DNA from: Barthelona sp. PCE
Lineage: Eukaryota; Metamonada: BaSk clade
Assembly: GCA_040285745.1 (NCBI GenBank)
Contig: JAUFOR010000002.1
Span: 1,426,001-1,490,000, forward strand
Reading direction: 5' to 3'
DNA: 64,000 nucleotides
Below, piece after piece: positions 8,592 through 17,520 of this stretch. Position numbers and translations under genes: made by a program. The notes under the pieces are model-generated. The model had not been told where the DNA came from and ran no database searches. It worked only from the letters and a program-made list of their open reading frames with translations. Position 1 is the first letter of the stretch; each line of letters opens with the position of its first letter.

Positions 8592-9983
8592 TTATTCAAA
8601 ATGGATAGTGATATCCTTGCCTGTATCCGTACTTTCAAGCTTGTACGAATCAGACTCATCCGTGGACATCATCATACACAGCGACTGCATGGCAAGACCA
8701 GCACGTACACGGTCAGAAGTGACTGATGTGGCAAACTTGGGAAGCAAGTCATTAACAAGTGAGACATCCTGTATAGAGTTGCTTGAATCTCTGATGTTCC
8801 TCAGTGTGTTTTGGAACGATCTTGTGAAACCATCCACTGCATCATGCAAGTCTCTCACAGCAGAAAAAATTCGAACACTGGGACTGGGACGATATGATGG
8901 GTCCTCGTTCTGAGGCTCCATTGTGTGTGAAGGAAGGTCAGGCATTGATCCTATTTCATCCAACATCGGCAAATCTGGTAGATCAAGGTCACTCATGTTT
9001 CCGGGCTCAAATCCCATTGGAGAGATACTTGAGAGGTCTGCTGAGGGTCTGGGCGTTTTGCGCTGCTGGACAGCGGACAAATCCGTCCTGTGCGAAATGA
9101 TGGAGGCTTCTCTCAATTTTTCAACTTCTTCCACAAAACTCATCCTCTTATTCGAGTCTACATCAAAAAAGTCATACAATGCGGTGAACGTATCAGCTAT
9201 TCTCTGAACCTTACTGGGAAGAAATGGTTGTTTTCTATGAATAGACTTCCCACCTTTGAGGATCTCATCCTCATTCATCTTAATTCCTGCCTTACGCTTC
9301 TTTCTCTTGATCTTCAGCTCCTGTCTGCTCTCTTCAACTGACTCATGCTCAAGCTCCTCGTTCTCTGGTTCCTTGGATTCTTCAATACCCATGATTTCTT
9401 CTTGTAAATCTGGTAGGTCTGGAAGGTCTGGGATATCTAAATCTTCGGCGGGAAGCGGAGGAAGACCCAGTGCATCAATTTGAATCTCACTCATTGACTT
9501 CTCCTCTTCTTCCTCAAGAAGCATATGCAAGTTTAATCCAGAAAGCAATGATTCTCCTGTAAACCCCATTACTGATTCGTCGTGGCGGAGTTGCTCAATG
9601 CTATCGTCGAAATTAGAAATGAAACTTAACGTTTCAGGTAAATCTTTAGTAACCTCTTTAAAAACAGCATCTTTTTGTGCCCTGGTCATTGTAATCGACT
9701 TCTTGTCGGCAATACGGTTCACCTTCTGCTCAAGTCCGACAGACATTTCTTGATTAAGCTTCTTAACTGCAGATTCGACATCCTTAAACACAAAATTACA
9801 TTTGCGGGAATATATTTGAATTAACCCATGAAGTAAGATGGAGCCCATATACATGTTAATGACCTCACCAGGATTTTTAACCTTCTCAGTGAGCTTCTGG
9901 AAGTCTGCTACCATTACATGCTGCTTTGCAATTTTTGAGATGTTTAATGCTGCGTTCCATATCAGTTTTAAACGCTCATCCAT
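8592..9983 (-). CDS. Cohesin kleisin subunit, Rad21/Rec8 family
   Basis: A 463-residue protein. The first 100 residues match the Rad21/Rec8 N-terminal domain (IWNAALNISKIAKQHV, then LLHGLIQIYSRKCNFVFKD), which binds the SMC3 neck. The middle is acidic and low-complexity with repeated LPDLPDLP motifs, as in the kleisin linker. The last 100 residues form the winged-helix domain (FSAVRDLHDAVD to MQSLCMMMS) that caps SMC1. Kleisins close the cohesin ring. The linker contains no obvious canonical separase site by eye. Mitotic Rad21 and meiotic Rec8 cannot be told apart here. AATAAA overlaps the stop. Confidence 0.87.
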   Translation of the reverse strand: MDERLKLIWNAALNISKIAKQHVMVADFQKLTEKVKNPGEVINMYMGSILLHGLIQIYSRKCNFVFKDVESAVKKLNQEMSVGLEQKVNRIADKKSITMTRAQKDAVFKEVTKDLPETLSFISNFDDSIEQLRHDESVMGFTGESLLSGLNLHMLLEEEEEKSMSEIQIDALGLPPLPAEDLDIPDLPDLPDLQEEIMGIEESKEPENEELEHESVEESRQELKIKRKKRKAGIKMNEDEILKGGKSIHRKQPFLPSKVQRIADTFTALYDFFDVDSNKRMSFVEEVEKLREASIISHRTDLSAVQQRKTPRPSADLSSISPMGFEPGNMSDLDLPDLPMLDEIGSMPDLPSHTMEPQNEDPSYRPSPSVRIFSAVRDLHDAVDGFTRSFQNTLRNIRDSSNSIQDVSLVNDLLPKFATSVTSDRVRAGLAMQSLCMMMSTDESDSYKLESTDTGKDITIHFE

Positions 9984-11127
9984 TCTTAAACGAATTTGAT
10001 AATGTAAAAGATTGAAAATGGGAAAACAAACTCACTGCAATTCCAACTCCCAAAATACATCCTTTGGACAGCCATTATGGGTAAAAAGTTAACGGGTCTG
10101 TGTATGTTATTGCTTGCTTGTACGTCAAAAAATTAAAATTATTGCAAAAATCGAAACTTTACATTTTTCCACTTTTAACTACTTTATCAACTTTAACATG
10201 CCCTAATTGAACAGTTTGCCATCCATAAAAGATTTTTAAACCTTTTCATGCCAAAGTTCATGATTAATGCTGGTTACAAACTAATCTTACAAATTGGTTG
10301 ATACTGTGTTACCCGGGTAGTTACCATTGAAACCGAGCTTTCAATCCAATAAACTTGTGAAATATTGAAAAATAATGTCACAAAAAAATTGCAGGGTGTT
10401 ACGTTTTTACTTTTACAGTTAAAATACGCATGCATAAAGTGTAAGTATTAATATCCTAAAGAAAATGAAGCTGTGGAGAGTGAATTGCTTTAATGAAAAA
10501 GTATTGTGTAATTATAAACTTTCATTTATATGTGCTTTTGCACTCATACAATATATTACAACTAGCTATATAAGAAAATATTAAAGTCATTATTCTTCTT
10601 AAATACTCTTTACTGTCTTTTTTTAACAAGAAAATTTATATTAGAGCAATCAAATTTCATTAAGGCTATGTTGAAAAACAATATAGGTGTTAAGATGTTT
10701 AATTACTAATAGAAGTAAAAAGAGGAGATGGATACTATTCGAATGTTTTTTATTTTAGTTTTTATGGAAGATTTTTAGATAAATATGCTTTATTGTGGTA
10801 CAATTGAAAAGTAGATATTGATTAAAATCCACCAAAAGAGTATGATACTTGAGAATTCATTTTCAATAAATATTACGTTTTGAAGAGATTTTCAGAGGTA
10901 CAGCGAGGGATATTTCATCGCTTTATATGCAGTGACATTCAACGAAGATTTTTTTTGTTTAAATAATGCAAAATTTTAAGTAGATTAGATACGAGCATAT
11001 TTTCTTTAGTCAGTGAACACATTGTGGAAATATAGATACAAATGGACTCTTTCCAGATATTAATATGTGGATAGCGTATTTGGAGTAACGTTTTCTTTTT
11101 CCTTACTATTATTTTTTGGATTTTGCA
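9984..11127. other. 1.1-kb AT-rich gene-free gap
   Basis: About 1,140 bases with no convincing ORF, tRNA or snRNA. It is far more AT-rich than the flanking genes. The left end holds the kleisin promoter and the right end the TECR promoter, including a pyrimidine tract at about 11091-11117. A GTATGT at 10102 has no matching exon context. I see no tandem repeat. Confidence 0.6.
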
Positions 11128-12099
11128 ATGGATTCCATTTACACCCATTCAACCACACAGGTTTTAAGGGTTAATTTCAAAGGGAAAGTGTTTCTTATTG
11201 ACGTAGGAGTTCATTTTGATGATACAAGCTCAATTGCTGATTTAAAGGTACATCTATCAAGTCTTTTTAGTCTCCCACAGCATAGAATACGTATTAAGAG
11301 AGGACTTCTGGGGTTAAATGACTTTCAATCTTTACTTCCAATCGTGGATGAGCTTGATGAAACTGACTCAGCATTAACAGCCCGTGACCTCGGACCACAG
11401 GTATCACCTCGTGTAGTGTATGTAATTGAGTACCTAGGCCCGATATTTGTCTGGCTTGCAGTATTCGCTCACCGGTATCTTTTTGTAGAATGTAGCAAGC
11501 AGTCACACACATGCCACACACTAACAGAGAACCACCGCCAGATCCTCGCATCCATCCTTTGGTTGTTACATTATGTTCGAAGGGCTGCTGAATCTATGTT
11601 TCTTCACAAATTCACGCATTCGACTTTCCCCATTAAATCTCTTTTCAAAAACTGCTTGTACTATTGGGGATTTGCGTTCTTCATCGCTCGCGACGTGTTC
11701 AAGCTGAAAAAGGGTGGTATTCCCTCAGTCCATGATTACCATTTCGTTTTAACTTTCTTCTGGGTAGTTTGTCAGTTCCTAAATCATTATTGCCACCGTG
11801 TTCTCCGAAAGCATGGTGATCGCGTGCTGAAACTCCCCTTCAAAGACGGCAAGCCACGTAGAATCTTACCTAAGAATTGGGTTTTTAAACTCTGTATTAC
11901 GCCTAATTATTTTTTCGAGGTTTTAACCTGGATTTCCTTTACAGGAATCACTAGAAGTATTGTATGCGCTCTTTTTACTATTCTGGGGTTCTTACAGATG
12001 TTTAAATGGGCTATGGATAAGAAGAAGAAACTTTTAGCAGATGGTAGTGATTATCAGAAGATCAAAAAAATGTCTGTGATTATGCCGTTTTTACTATGA
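11128..12099 (+). CDS. Very-long-chain enoyl-CoA reductase (TECR/Tsc13 family)
   Basis: A 323-residue protein with an N-terminal ubiquitin-like region (about 1-90) and a multi-pass C-terminal domain. The family order is kept: LGPQVSPRVVYVIEYLGPIFVW (first membrane segment), HYVRRAAESMFLHKFTHSTFP, YYWGFAFFIA, and the catalytic-side motif PNYFFEVLTWISF. TECR reduces trans-2-enoyl-CoA in the last step of each fatty-acid elongation cycle in the endoplasmic reticulum. The start used is the ATG at 11128; the frame extends four codons upstream only to a TTG. It ends at TGA 27 bases from the stop of the convergent secreted-protein gene. Confidence 0.9.
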   Translation: MDSIYTHSTTQVLRVNFKGKVFLIDVGVHFDDTSSIADLKVHLSSLFSLPQHRIRIKRGLLGLNDFQSLLPIVDELDETDSALTARDLGPQVSPRVVYVIEYLGPIFVWLAVFAHRYLFVECSKQSHTCHTLTENHRQILASILWLLHYVRRAAESMFLHKFTHSTFPIKSLFKNCLYYWGFAFFIARDVFKLKKGGIPSVHDYHFVLTFFWVVCQFLNHYCHRVLRKHGDRVLKLPFKDGKPRRILPKNWVFKLCITPNYFFEVLTWISFTGITRSIVCALFTILGFLQMFKWAMDKKKKLLADGSDYQKIKKMSVIMPFLL

Positions 12100-12125
12100 T
12101 ATGATAATGCTAATAAACTTATGCG

Positions 12126-13523
12126 TTAAGCGTCGAGAATAACGTTAGATTGATGACCAGTTAAAGAACAGTAGCCTTCACCGTTCTTATCTTTGATATA
12201 CCCAACAATAGACTTTTCAGTTTTGGAGGTGACCGTGGCTGATTGGCTGTAATTATTCAGTTGCACAGAACCCCAATCCGGGGCATCGTCCATGTAAAGG
12301 CTAAAAGTACCTGAATACTGTGATCCAATCGCAACGTATGCACCACCAAATCTACTCTTGAAATTAACGCTACCTTCAAGGATTTTGATGATTAAATCTC
12401 CGTTTTCGGACGTTCCAGAGAACTCAGATCCCTTCATTAGATGCCTAACTTCCATATCTCCCATAAATATTTCGACGAAGAATTTCTGAATGCTTGCAGT
12501 GTCTGACAGAAAATAGCCATTCTGTAACGTTACAGTACCGCTGGATGCTGTAAGATAATTGCCTCGGAAGTTACCCTGGAAGATCTTGGCAGTTACGGAT
12601 TGCACCTCCAGATTTTTGTAGTTAAAATTGCCATTCTCAAGTGTGACCCAGAGGGCACAGGACGGACATGAGTTGTCCCCAAACGTAGCGTTACCAAGAC
12701 TAGAAGAGATAGAAAAGCCACTTGTGAATTGAGACACAGTAAAGTCACCGTTTTCAAGCTTGAACGTAGCCTGGGTGGCAATGGATTGTACTTTGACGTC
12801 TCCTAGTGATAGAGACACATAGAAATCGTTTGTGATGTCCTTTACCGTCAGATCACCGTTTTCCAAGTTTAACCAGACAGAAAACGGTGTGTTATCGAAT
12901 TGAAAGTCGCCAATCATCGACTTTGCTTGAATTTTCTTTGTGGTAAAGGCGGACGTGAACATATTGTCACCATTATCATTGCTCAAATCAAGGTTGGAAG
13001 TGATTATGTTATCGAACTTAAAGTCTCCCAGCCTGGTTTTGACAGACATGGACTTTGCATTGATGTTGCTGAACTCCGACCACAACTCGTTGTGGATGTA
13101 CATATCTGTGGAGTAAGGGACCGCCCATGCGGTGTTCCACTCGAAATTTTGGAACATTACACCTTTGGGAAGGCTGAGGTGTATTGTGGGGATGCAGCAA
13201 GTGTGGTTGCTGGTGTAATAATCCTCAAATAAGTCAAAAACTAGAGTTTTATCACCTTCAACATCAACCACAAAGTTCTGGAACTCAATAACAGAGTTCT
13301 TTATAAAAATTTTTGCAACAATTTGATCTGAATCGGTGTAGTCCACTTTCAAAGACATTCTCCAACCAGTGAACCTGATATTCTGAACTGCAGATGGATC
13401 CACTGTGAAGTTAACGAGATGTGAGTGCAAAAGCGGAGGACATTTGTTGGTAACAACAGTTTCGTCAGCAGAGGTCAACAAAGCAAGCCCGAAAACGAAA
13501 AGTAAAGCTAATAGGAGCTTCAT
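12126..13523 (-). CDS. Secreted protein with DUF4097-like beta repeats
   Basis: A 465-residue protein starting MKLLLALLFVFGLALLTSADE, a clear signal peptide; this ATG (13523) is preferred over one 17 codons upstream, which would bury the signal peptide. The body consists of repeated 20-30-residue units such as LENGDFTV, LENGNFNYKNL and QNGYFLSD alternating with SLGDVKVQ or MGDFQF. That is the pattern of DUF4097-type putative adhesins, which form parallel beta-helices. Many N-glycosylation sequons are present. No membrane anchor or GPI signal is clear at the C-terminus, so it is probably secreted or vacuolar. Bacterial origin of the fold is possible but not shown. Confidence 0.78.
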   Translation of the reverse strand: MKLLLALLFVFGLALLTSADETVVTNKCPPLLHSHLVNFTVDPSAVQNIRFTGWRMSLKVDYTDSDQIVAKIFIKNSVIEFQNFVVDVEGDKTLVFDLFEDYYTSNHTCCIPTIHLSLPKGVMFQNFEWNTAWAVPYSTDMYIHNELWSEFSNINAKSMSVKTRLGDFKFDNIITSNLDLSNDNGDNMFTSAFTTKKIQAKSMIGDFQFDNTPFSVWLNLENGDLTVKDITNDFYVSLSLGDVKVQSIATQATFKLENGDFTVSQFTSGFSISSSLGNATFGDNSCPSCALWVTLENGNFNYKNLEVQSVTAKIFQGNFRGNYLTASSGTVTLQNGYFLSDTASIQKFFVEIFMGDMEVRHLMKGSEFSGTSENGDLIIKILEGSVNFKSRFGGAYVAIGSQYSGTFSLYMDDAPDWGSVQLNNYSQSATVTSKTEKSIVGYIKDKNGEGYCSLTGHQSNVILDA

Positions 13524-13728
13524 GAAGAAGTAAAGAGAGTTATAAGAAGAGTTAGAAGGAGGAGAAAAATGCAAACATGGGACTCATTTGTCTTTTACTT
13601 ACCTTATTTCCATCATTTGCATCAAAGCAGACTTCAAAGACCGGTTAGAAGCAGTTATATCCTCAATAGTTGTGTTTCCTTCATTTTCTCTCTTTCGAGC
13701 TTTATTCAATTTTTAAGCTGATTTAATT

Positions 13729-14199
13729 ATGTTAATTCCCACTTTTACAGATTTATGCAGCATTCTTCAAGGCAGATGGTCAAGGCTATTGGAGCAGCAT
13801 GCATTTGCAGAAACTTTTCCCTTCTTGGAGGAGGTATCGAACGAAATAGAGATTGTAAGTGTTAAAGAGAACAGCAACACATTCTCTTTACGGTGGTTTA
13901 AAATATCAGAAGATTTCACACGTCAACCTTTATGGCGCATGAGAATATGCGAAGAGAAGTCTGGATCTGTTAAGATTAGTGTGGATAGTAACACGATGCG
14001 TTGCGGTGACGGGTTTTATTGTCAAGCATCAGGCTGTATCCAGTTAAACATGAAACACGAAAAGGGAAGGATGATGCTTCAACTCCATATCGAAGAGGCT
14101 AATCGTATATCAATGATAAACACCTTCTTCACCAACAACCCAGAATCCAACGTGCCTCCTGTCCTATGGATGGGCGCTATGTATCGGATAGAGGTTTAG
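13729..14199 (+). CDS. Orphan protein, 156 residues
   Basis: I do not recognise this protein. It is 156 residues, without signal peptide or membrane helix, and alternates beta-type segments (EIEIVSVKENSNTFSLRWFK, SVKISVDSNTMRCGDG, MMLQLHIEEANRISM), suggesting a small beta-barrel or lipocalin-like fold. A pyrimidine tract precedes the ATG as in other genes here. Its TAG stop overlaps the TAA stop of the convergent coiled-coil gene. Confidence 0.65.
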   Translation: MLIPTFTDLCSILQGRWSRLLEQHAFAETFPFLEEVSNEIEIVSVKENSNTFSLRWFKISEDFTRQPLWRMRICEEKSGSVKISVDSNTMRCGDGFYCQASGCIQLNMKHEKGRMMLQLHIEEANRISMINTFFTNNPESNVPPVLWMGAMYRIEV

Positions 14200-15431
14200 T
14201 ACTTGTTGAAAAGTAATTCAGTTATGTTCGGGTCTGACAATGCCTCCTGAAGGACGTTCAGGCGCTCCTCTCTGGAGTCGATGCGAAGGTTTCCTATGTA
14301 TGATATGAGAAGGTCAGAAAGTTGGTGCCTGTTTTTCTTCAACTTCACTAATTGGCTTCGTACACGTCGTACATTTGCACGCTCTACATTGAGTAAACGG
14401 CGCAGACGCAGGATTTCAACGTCAGATATTGTTTCTAAGTTATCCTCAACAGCTTCTTCCTTTACCTTTGATCCTGCAGTTCTCAGTTTCCTAGAAAACA
14501 CCTTTGTTGGCTTTCTTTGGGCAAGTAACTTCGCCTTGAGGATTGCTTGGTACTGCTTGAGGATAATTTTTTTTTGATTAAGCTCCTGTAAAGTACTTTT
14601 TTTGGAACCCATCACAAGACATTTCTCACCTAAATTAAGCTTTAATTGCTTATTTTTATCCAGTAAACCATCGTTCTTTGTCTGTACAATCTGTATTTGA
14701 TCACGTAAAAGCTTGTTTTCTTTCAATAAATTCCCCTCATTCATGTTTAAAATTTGTTCTTCATTTGATTGCTCGTTCTGATCAAAATTAAAACTTTGGA
14801 GCTTTAAATTCTTACGGAGATTAAATGTGGAATGTATAAGACTCTTTTGCTTCTTTGAAGAGATTGCAGATTGCTTTAAAAAGTTCTTTAATCCTTCATC
14901 CAAATTTTTTTGAAATTGACTGAAATTCATATCTGAAGATTCCTTTGTATGTTGTTTTTTATCCTGCAGGGCTTCCTGACACTCATCCAAGAGGGATCTG
15001 ATTTCATTACTAAAGGCCTTTGTCCTATTTTCATAGGTATTTTTCTTCTGTTTTAAACTTACTTCAAGTTTCTCGTTTTCATTCTTCAGTTCACTGAATT
15101 CCATCATCAATTGAGAGTGTAACCTCACGTTTGTCCAGTATGAACTCCTTGTTGAATACTTTGGGCGCTTTTTCACGGTTTTTTTTTGAGTTTCCTCGCG
15201 ACTCATTTGGGAAAATGGTACAATAGGTTCTGGGTTGCGAGGCTCAAGATTGAGGTACTTCATTCGTAAACGGTGCACTTCTGACATCTCAGAACTTGAA
15301 TTTTTGGATGCGATTGATGTTGGCTCTTTAACCTTGCGCATGAAGCTGCTCATGGTTGTGGGCTGCGTGATTTCGCTTGTCCCGTACGAAAATGAAGGCA
15401 GGGCTGTGCTACTCTGCCTCAGACTCGACAT
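14196..15431 (-). CDS. Coiled-coil protein, 411 residues
   Basis: A 411-residue, Lys/Gln/Asn-rich protein. The first 110 residues are Ser-rich and probably disordered. Coiled coils follow at about 110-170 (ELKNENEKLEVSLKQKKN), 225-295 and 340-375. It has no signal peptide or membrane helix and no recognisable domain, so a cytoskeletal or basal-body role is a guess. The stop overlaps the stop of the convergent gene (shared bases 14197-14198). The start lies 62 bases from the chosen start of the divergent Cwc2 gene. Confidence 0.7.
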   Translation of the reverse strand: MSSLRQSSTALPSFSYGTSEITQPTTMSSFMRKVKEPTSIASKNSSSEMSEVHRLRMKYLNLEPRNPEPIVPFSQMSREETQKKTVKKRPKYSTRSSYWTNVRLHSQLMMEFSELKNENEKLEVSLKQKKNTYENRTKAFSNEIRSLLDECQEALQDKKQHTKESSDMNFSQFQKNLDEGLKNFLKQSAISSKKQKSLIHSTFNLRKNLKLQSFNFDQNEQSNEEQILNMNEGNLLKENKLLRDQIQIVQTKNDGLLDKNKQLKLNLGEKCLVMGSKKSTLQELNQKKIILKQYQAILKAKLLAQRKPTKVFSRKLRTAGSKVKEEAVEDNLETISDVEILRLRRLLNVERANVRRVRSQLVKLKKNRHQLSDLLISYIGNLRIDSREERLNVLQEALSDPNITELLFNKY

Positions 15432-15493
15432 AGAAAAGGATGAATTTGTTATTACAATGTGTTAACGGATTGTTCTTCCTTTTCAAGTGTTCA

Positions 15494-16354
15494 ATGCTTT
15501 CAGTTGATGGATTGAACCTGTCAACGCCATATGTAGATGAGGAACCAGTTAATCGACCTGCACCACAACAAATACAGGCTTCTGATTTAGAGAGCACCCA
15601 ACAAGTTGAGGCAGAGGGTCATGCGTATAATATTTGGACGAATAGATGGATTAAACACGATTGGAATCCATCCTCCAACAAGGTTTTTGTTAATGAGTAT
15701 TGTCTTAACTTAGAAACTGATTGTGGCTGTACAGAAGGATTTAAACGGAGGGGACAACGATTTTTATGCATCAATTTTGCACGTGGGCGATGCTACAAAG
15801 GTGATAAATGCACGTATTTGCATTATCCTCCATTTGCATCATTTTTTACACGAATTCCCCGTGAAAGAGATGTTTTTGGACGCCGAAGACATCTAGAGGA
15901 CGCTGATATAGCATCTGCTGTCGGTAGTATGAGGCGAGATTGCAAGACAGTTGCTTTTATAAATATTGACACCAAGAACAAGAGTTTTACAGACAAACTA
16001 GTACGGTTTTGCAGTAAGTTTGCAGCGATTGTTGGATATACAATGAATACAGAGTTAGGAGTAATGTTTTTAACAGCGGAATCCAGAATTCAAGCAGAGT
16101 TTTTGAAAGTTGCAGTTCGAGGACAAAAGCTCCCCACTACAAAGTTCATTATTGAGGCACGGTGGCCTACAATTGGAGAGGCAGGTTATATACATGATGA
16201 TCTGTATGATTCAATGGGCAAACAAGAAGTTGAGGAAGAATTCTATGAGAGAGGGGAACCTAGGCGGAAGAAGCAGGCCATTCAGCGGAAAAAGGGGCCA
16301 AGTGCTGCTACAAAGGCATATATTGATGCTTTAAGTTTTGTTCCTGACATGTAA
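15494..16354 (+). CDS. Pre-mRNA splicing factor Cwc2 (NTC component)
   Basis: A 286-residue protein with the Cwc2 Torus domain: YNIWTNRWIKHDW, a Cys cluster (C..DCGC), then FLCINFARGRCYKGDKCTYLH, which is the CCCH zinc finger. FGRRRHLEDADIA is the Cwc2 linker, and a degenerate RRM follows (about 145-240). Cwc2 binds the U6 snRNA internal stem-loop and the intron in the active spliceosome as part of the Prp19 complex. The RRM keeps only a weak RNP1-like segment. I chose the ATG at 15494, since the longer frame (from 15440) adds a hydrophobic, uncharacteristic N-terminus and nearly abuts the neighbour. Confidence 0.87.
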   Translation: MLSVDGLNLSTPYVDEEPVNRPAPQQIQASDLESTQQVEAEGHAYNIWTNRWIKHDWNPSSNKVFVNEYCLNLETDCGCTEGFKRRGQRFLCINFARGRCYKGDKCTYLHYPPFASFFTRIPRERDVFGRRRHLEDADIASAVGSMRRDCKTVAFINIDTKNKSFTDKLVRFCSKFAAIVGYTMNTELGVMFLTAESRIQAEFLKVAVRGQKLPTTKFIIEARWPTIGEAGYIHDDLYDSMGKQEVEEEFYERGEPRRKKQAIQRKKGPSAATKAYIDALSFVPDM

Positions 16355-16394
16355 AGACCAGTTTGCTATCTTTCTGTTTTCTAACCATTTCAAC

Positions 16395-17174
16395 ATGACA
16401 GAATACGAGGAAGGGCATTTAGCAGTTAAGGACGAGGCAAGAGATATCGTCGATGACTTATTTAGTGATTCTAGTGATGAAGAGGAACCAACTTTTGTTG
16501 TTGGAATGCTTGAGGATCACAGCGGGCGCAGGGGCATGGGATCTGAAAAGGTCACAGCATCTGAGGAGCCTAAACTAAAGGTTAGGAGGCATCAGATTCA
16601 TAAAAAGCAAGAAACTGAGGATGTTGGCTTTGCTCAAGAAGATTCTTTGCTCAACGCACTGGATTCCACCCGCAAGCAACGTAATGCTATTCCAGAAAGG
16701 AAAAAGCGACGTGCCAGTGGGTTACCCACAGAACCCAAGGTTGTTGTTCAGAAGCAGGGCAAAACAGAGGTTAGAGAGCAGCCTAAGATCGTCGACAACC
16801 ACGCACAACACGAAGAATCAGACGAAAAACCACGTCGAAAGAAGAAAAAGAAGAAGAGATCGAAAATGAAGAACATTAGAAAGGATAAGAGAAACAAGGA
16901 TCATAAACCTGGAGGTACACAGTATAAGGGAGAAGTGAACTATAGAGAAAGACAGGAGCCACCAAAGGCATTGTCCATTGAGGAGAAGCTAGCTAAGCAA
17001 GAAAAGCATTATAGGAAGCTGAAGCAGTCTTCTAAACACGGGGTTAAAAATCTTGTGGACGGAATTCACGTGTTTGATGAGAAGAAAGCAGCCGGAAAGA
17101 AAAAGATAAAATTTGCTAATTTTGCCAATTTTGCAAGAAAGAAAAAATCTGGAGGGATTCTTGATGCTCTTTAG
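16395..17174 (+). CDS. Lys-rich, probably nucleolar protein
   Basis: A 259-residue protein. The N-terminus is acidic (DDLFSDSSDEEEP), the centre is a run of basic residues (PRRKKKKKKRSKMKNIRKDKR in part), and the C-terminus is FANFARKKKSGGILDAL. The charge pattern is typical of nucleolar or ribosome-biogenesis proteins but I cannot name a family. The ATG at 16395 avoids overlap with Cwc2, which ends at 16354; an upstream frame from 16338 adds a T-rich, uncoded-looking stretch. Forty bases separate it from Cwc2. Confidence 0.68.
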   Translation: MTEYEEGHLAVKDEARDIVDDLFSDSSDEEEPTFVVGMLEDHSGRRGMGSEKVTASEEPKLKVRRHQIHKKQETEDVGFAQEDSLLNALDSTRKQRNAIPERKKRRASGLPTEPKVVVQKQGKTEVREQPKIVDNHAQHEESDEKPRRKKKKKKRSKMKNIRKDKRNKDHKPGGTQYKGEVNYRERQEPPKALSIEEKLAKQEKHYRKLKQSSKHGVKNLVDGIHVFDEKKAAGKKKIKFANFANFARKKKSGGILDAL

Positions 17175-17520
17175 TTGAGGTGTGTTGTTGTGGAAAGGTA
17201 GTACGCGATTATGATGATGAAACATGCAGTTTCTCTCTTACAGGGATAATGTTTAAAGTTTAGGCGAAGTGGCTGAAATGTTAGAGCCGCACAAAATCAT
17301 TGGTATATATTTAAAGTAAAATGTGGACCTATTTTTTTCGCAACAATTCTCACTTTATCTGTGTTGTGGCGCATATACTAAGGTATAAATAGACCTTATG
17401 AATCCCTTTAGTCATAATAATCTCTCACAGAGCGAACTGCAAAAAAAAAAAACTCGTTTTCTTTTTCTTTTTCTTTACTTAATACGCAAAGTGTCAGAAG
17501 AGCTAGAACCACTCATAAAA
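17175..17520 (+). promoter_or_regulatory. Intergenic region and P4-ATPase promoter
   Basis: These 346 bases hold no convincing gene. The right end has a run of A followed by a long T/C tract (17457-17476) about 45 bases before the chosen ATG, like tracts before other genes here. A weak C/D-box-like pair was considered and rejected. Confidence 0.4.

Noticed and set aside
10076-10107. Possible first exon (MGKKLTGL) followed by GTATGT
   Set aside because: No downstream 12-base 3' intron element leads to an open coding exon; the nearest TAG breaks the consensus and the frame.
13597-13603. GTAAGT on the minus strand upstream of the DUF4097-like gene
   Set aside because: The signal peptide already begins at the chosen ATG and the other introns use GTATGY; no upstream exon is needed.
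17205-17276. Possible C/D-box snoRNA (ATGATGA and CTGA about 60 bases apart)
   Set aside because: The terminal stem is only about three base pairs and no C'/D' boxes are present; chance is likely in AT-rich DNA.
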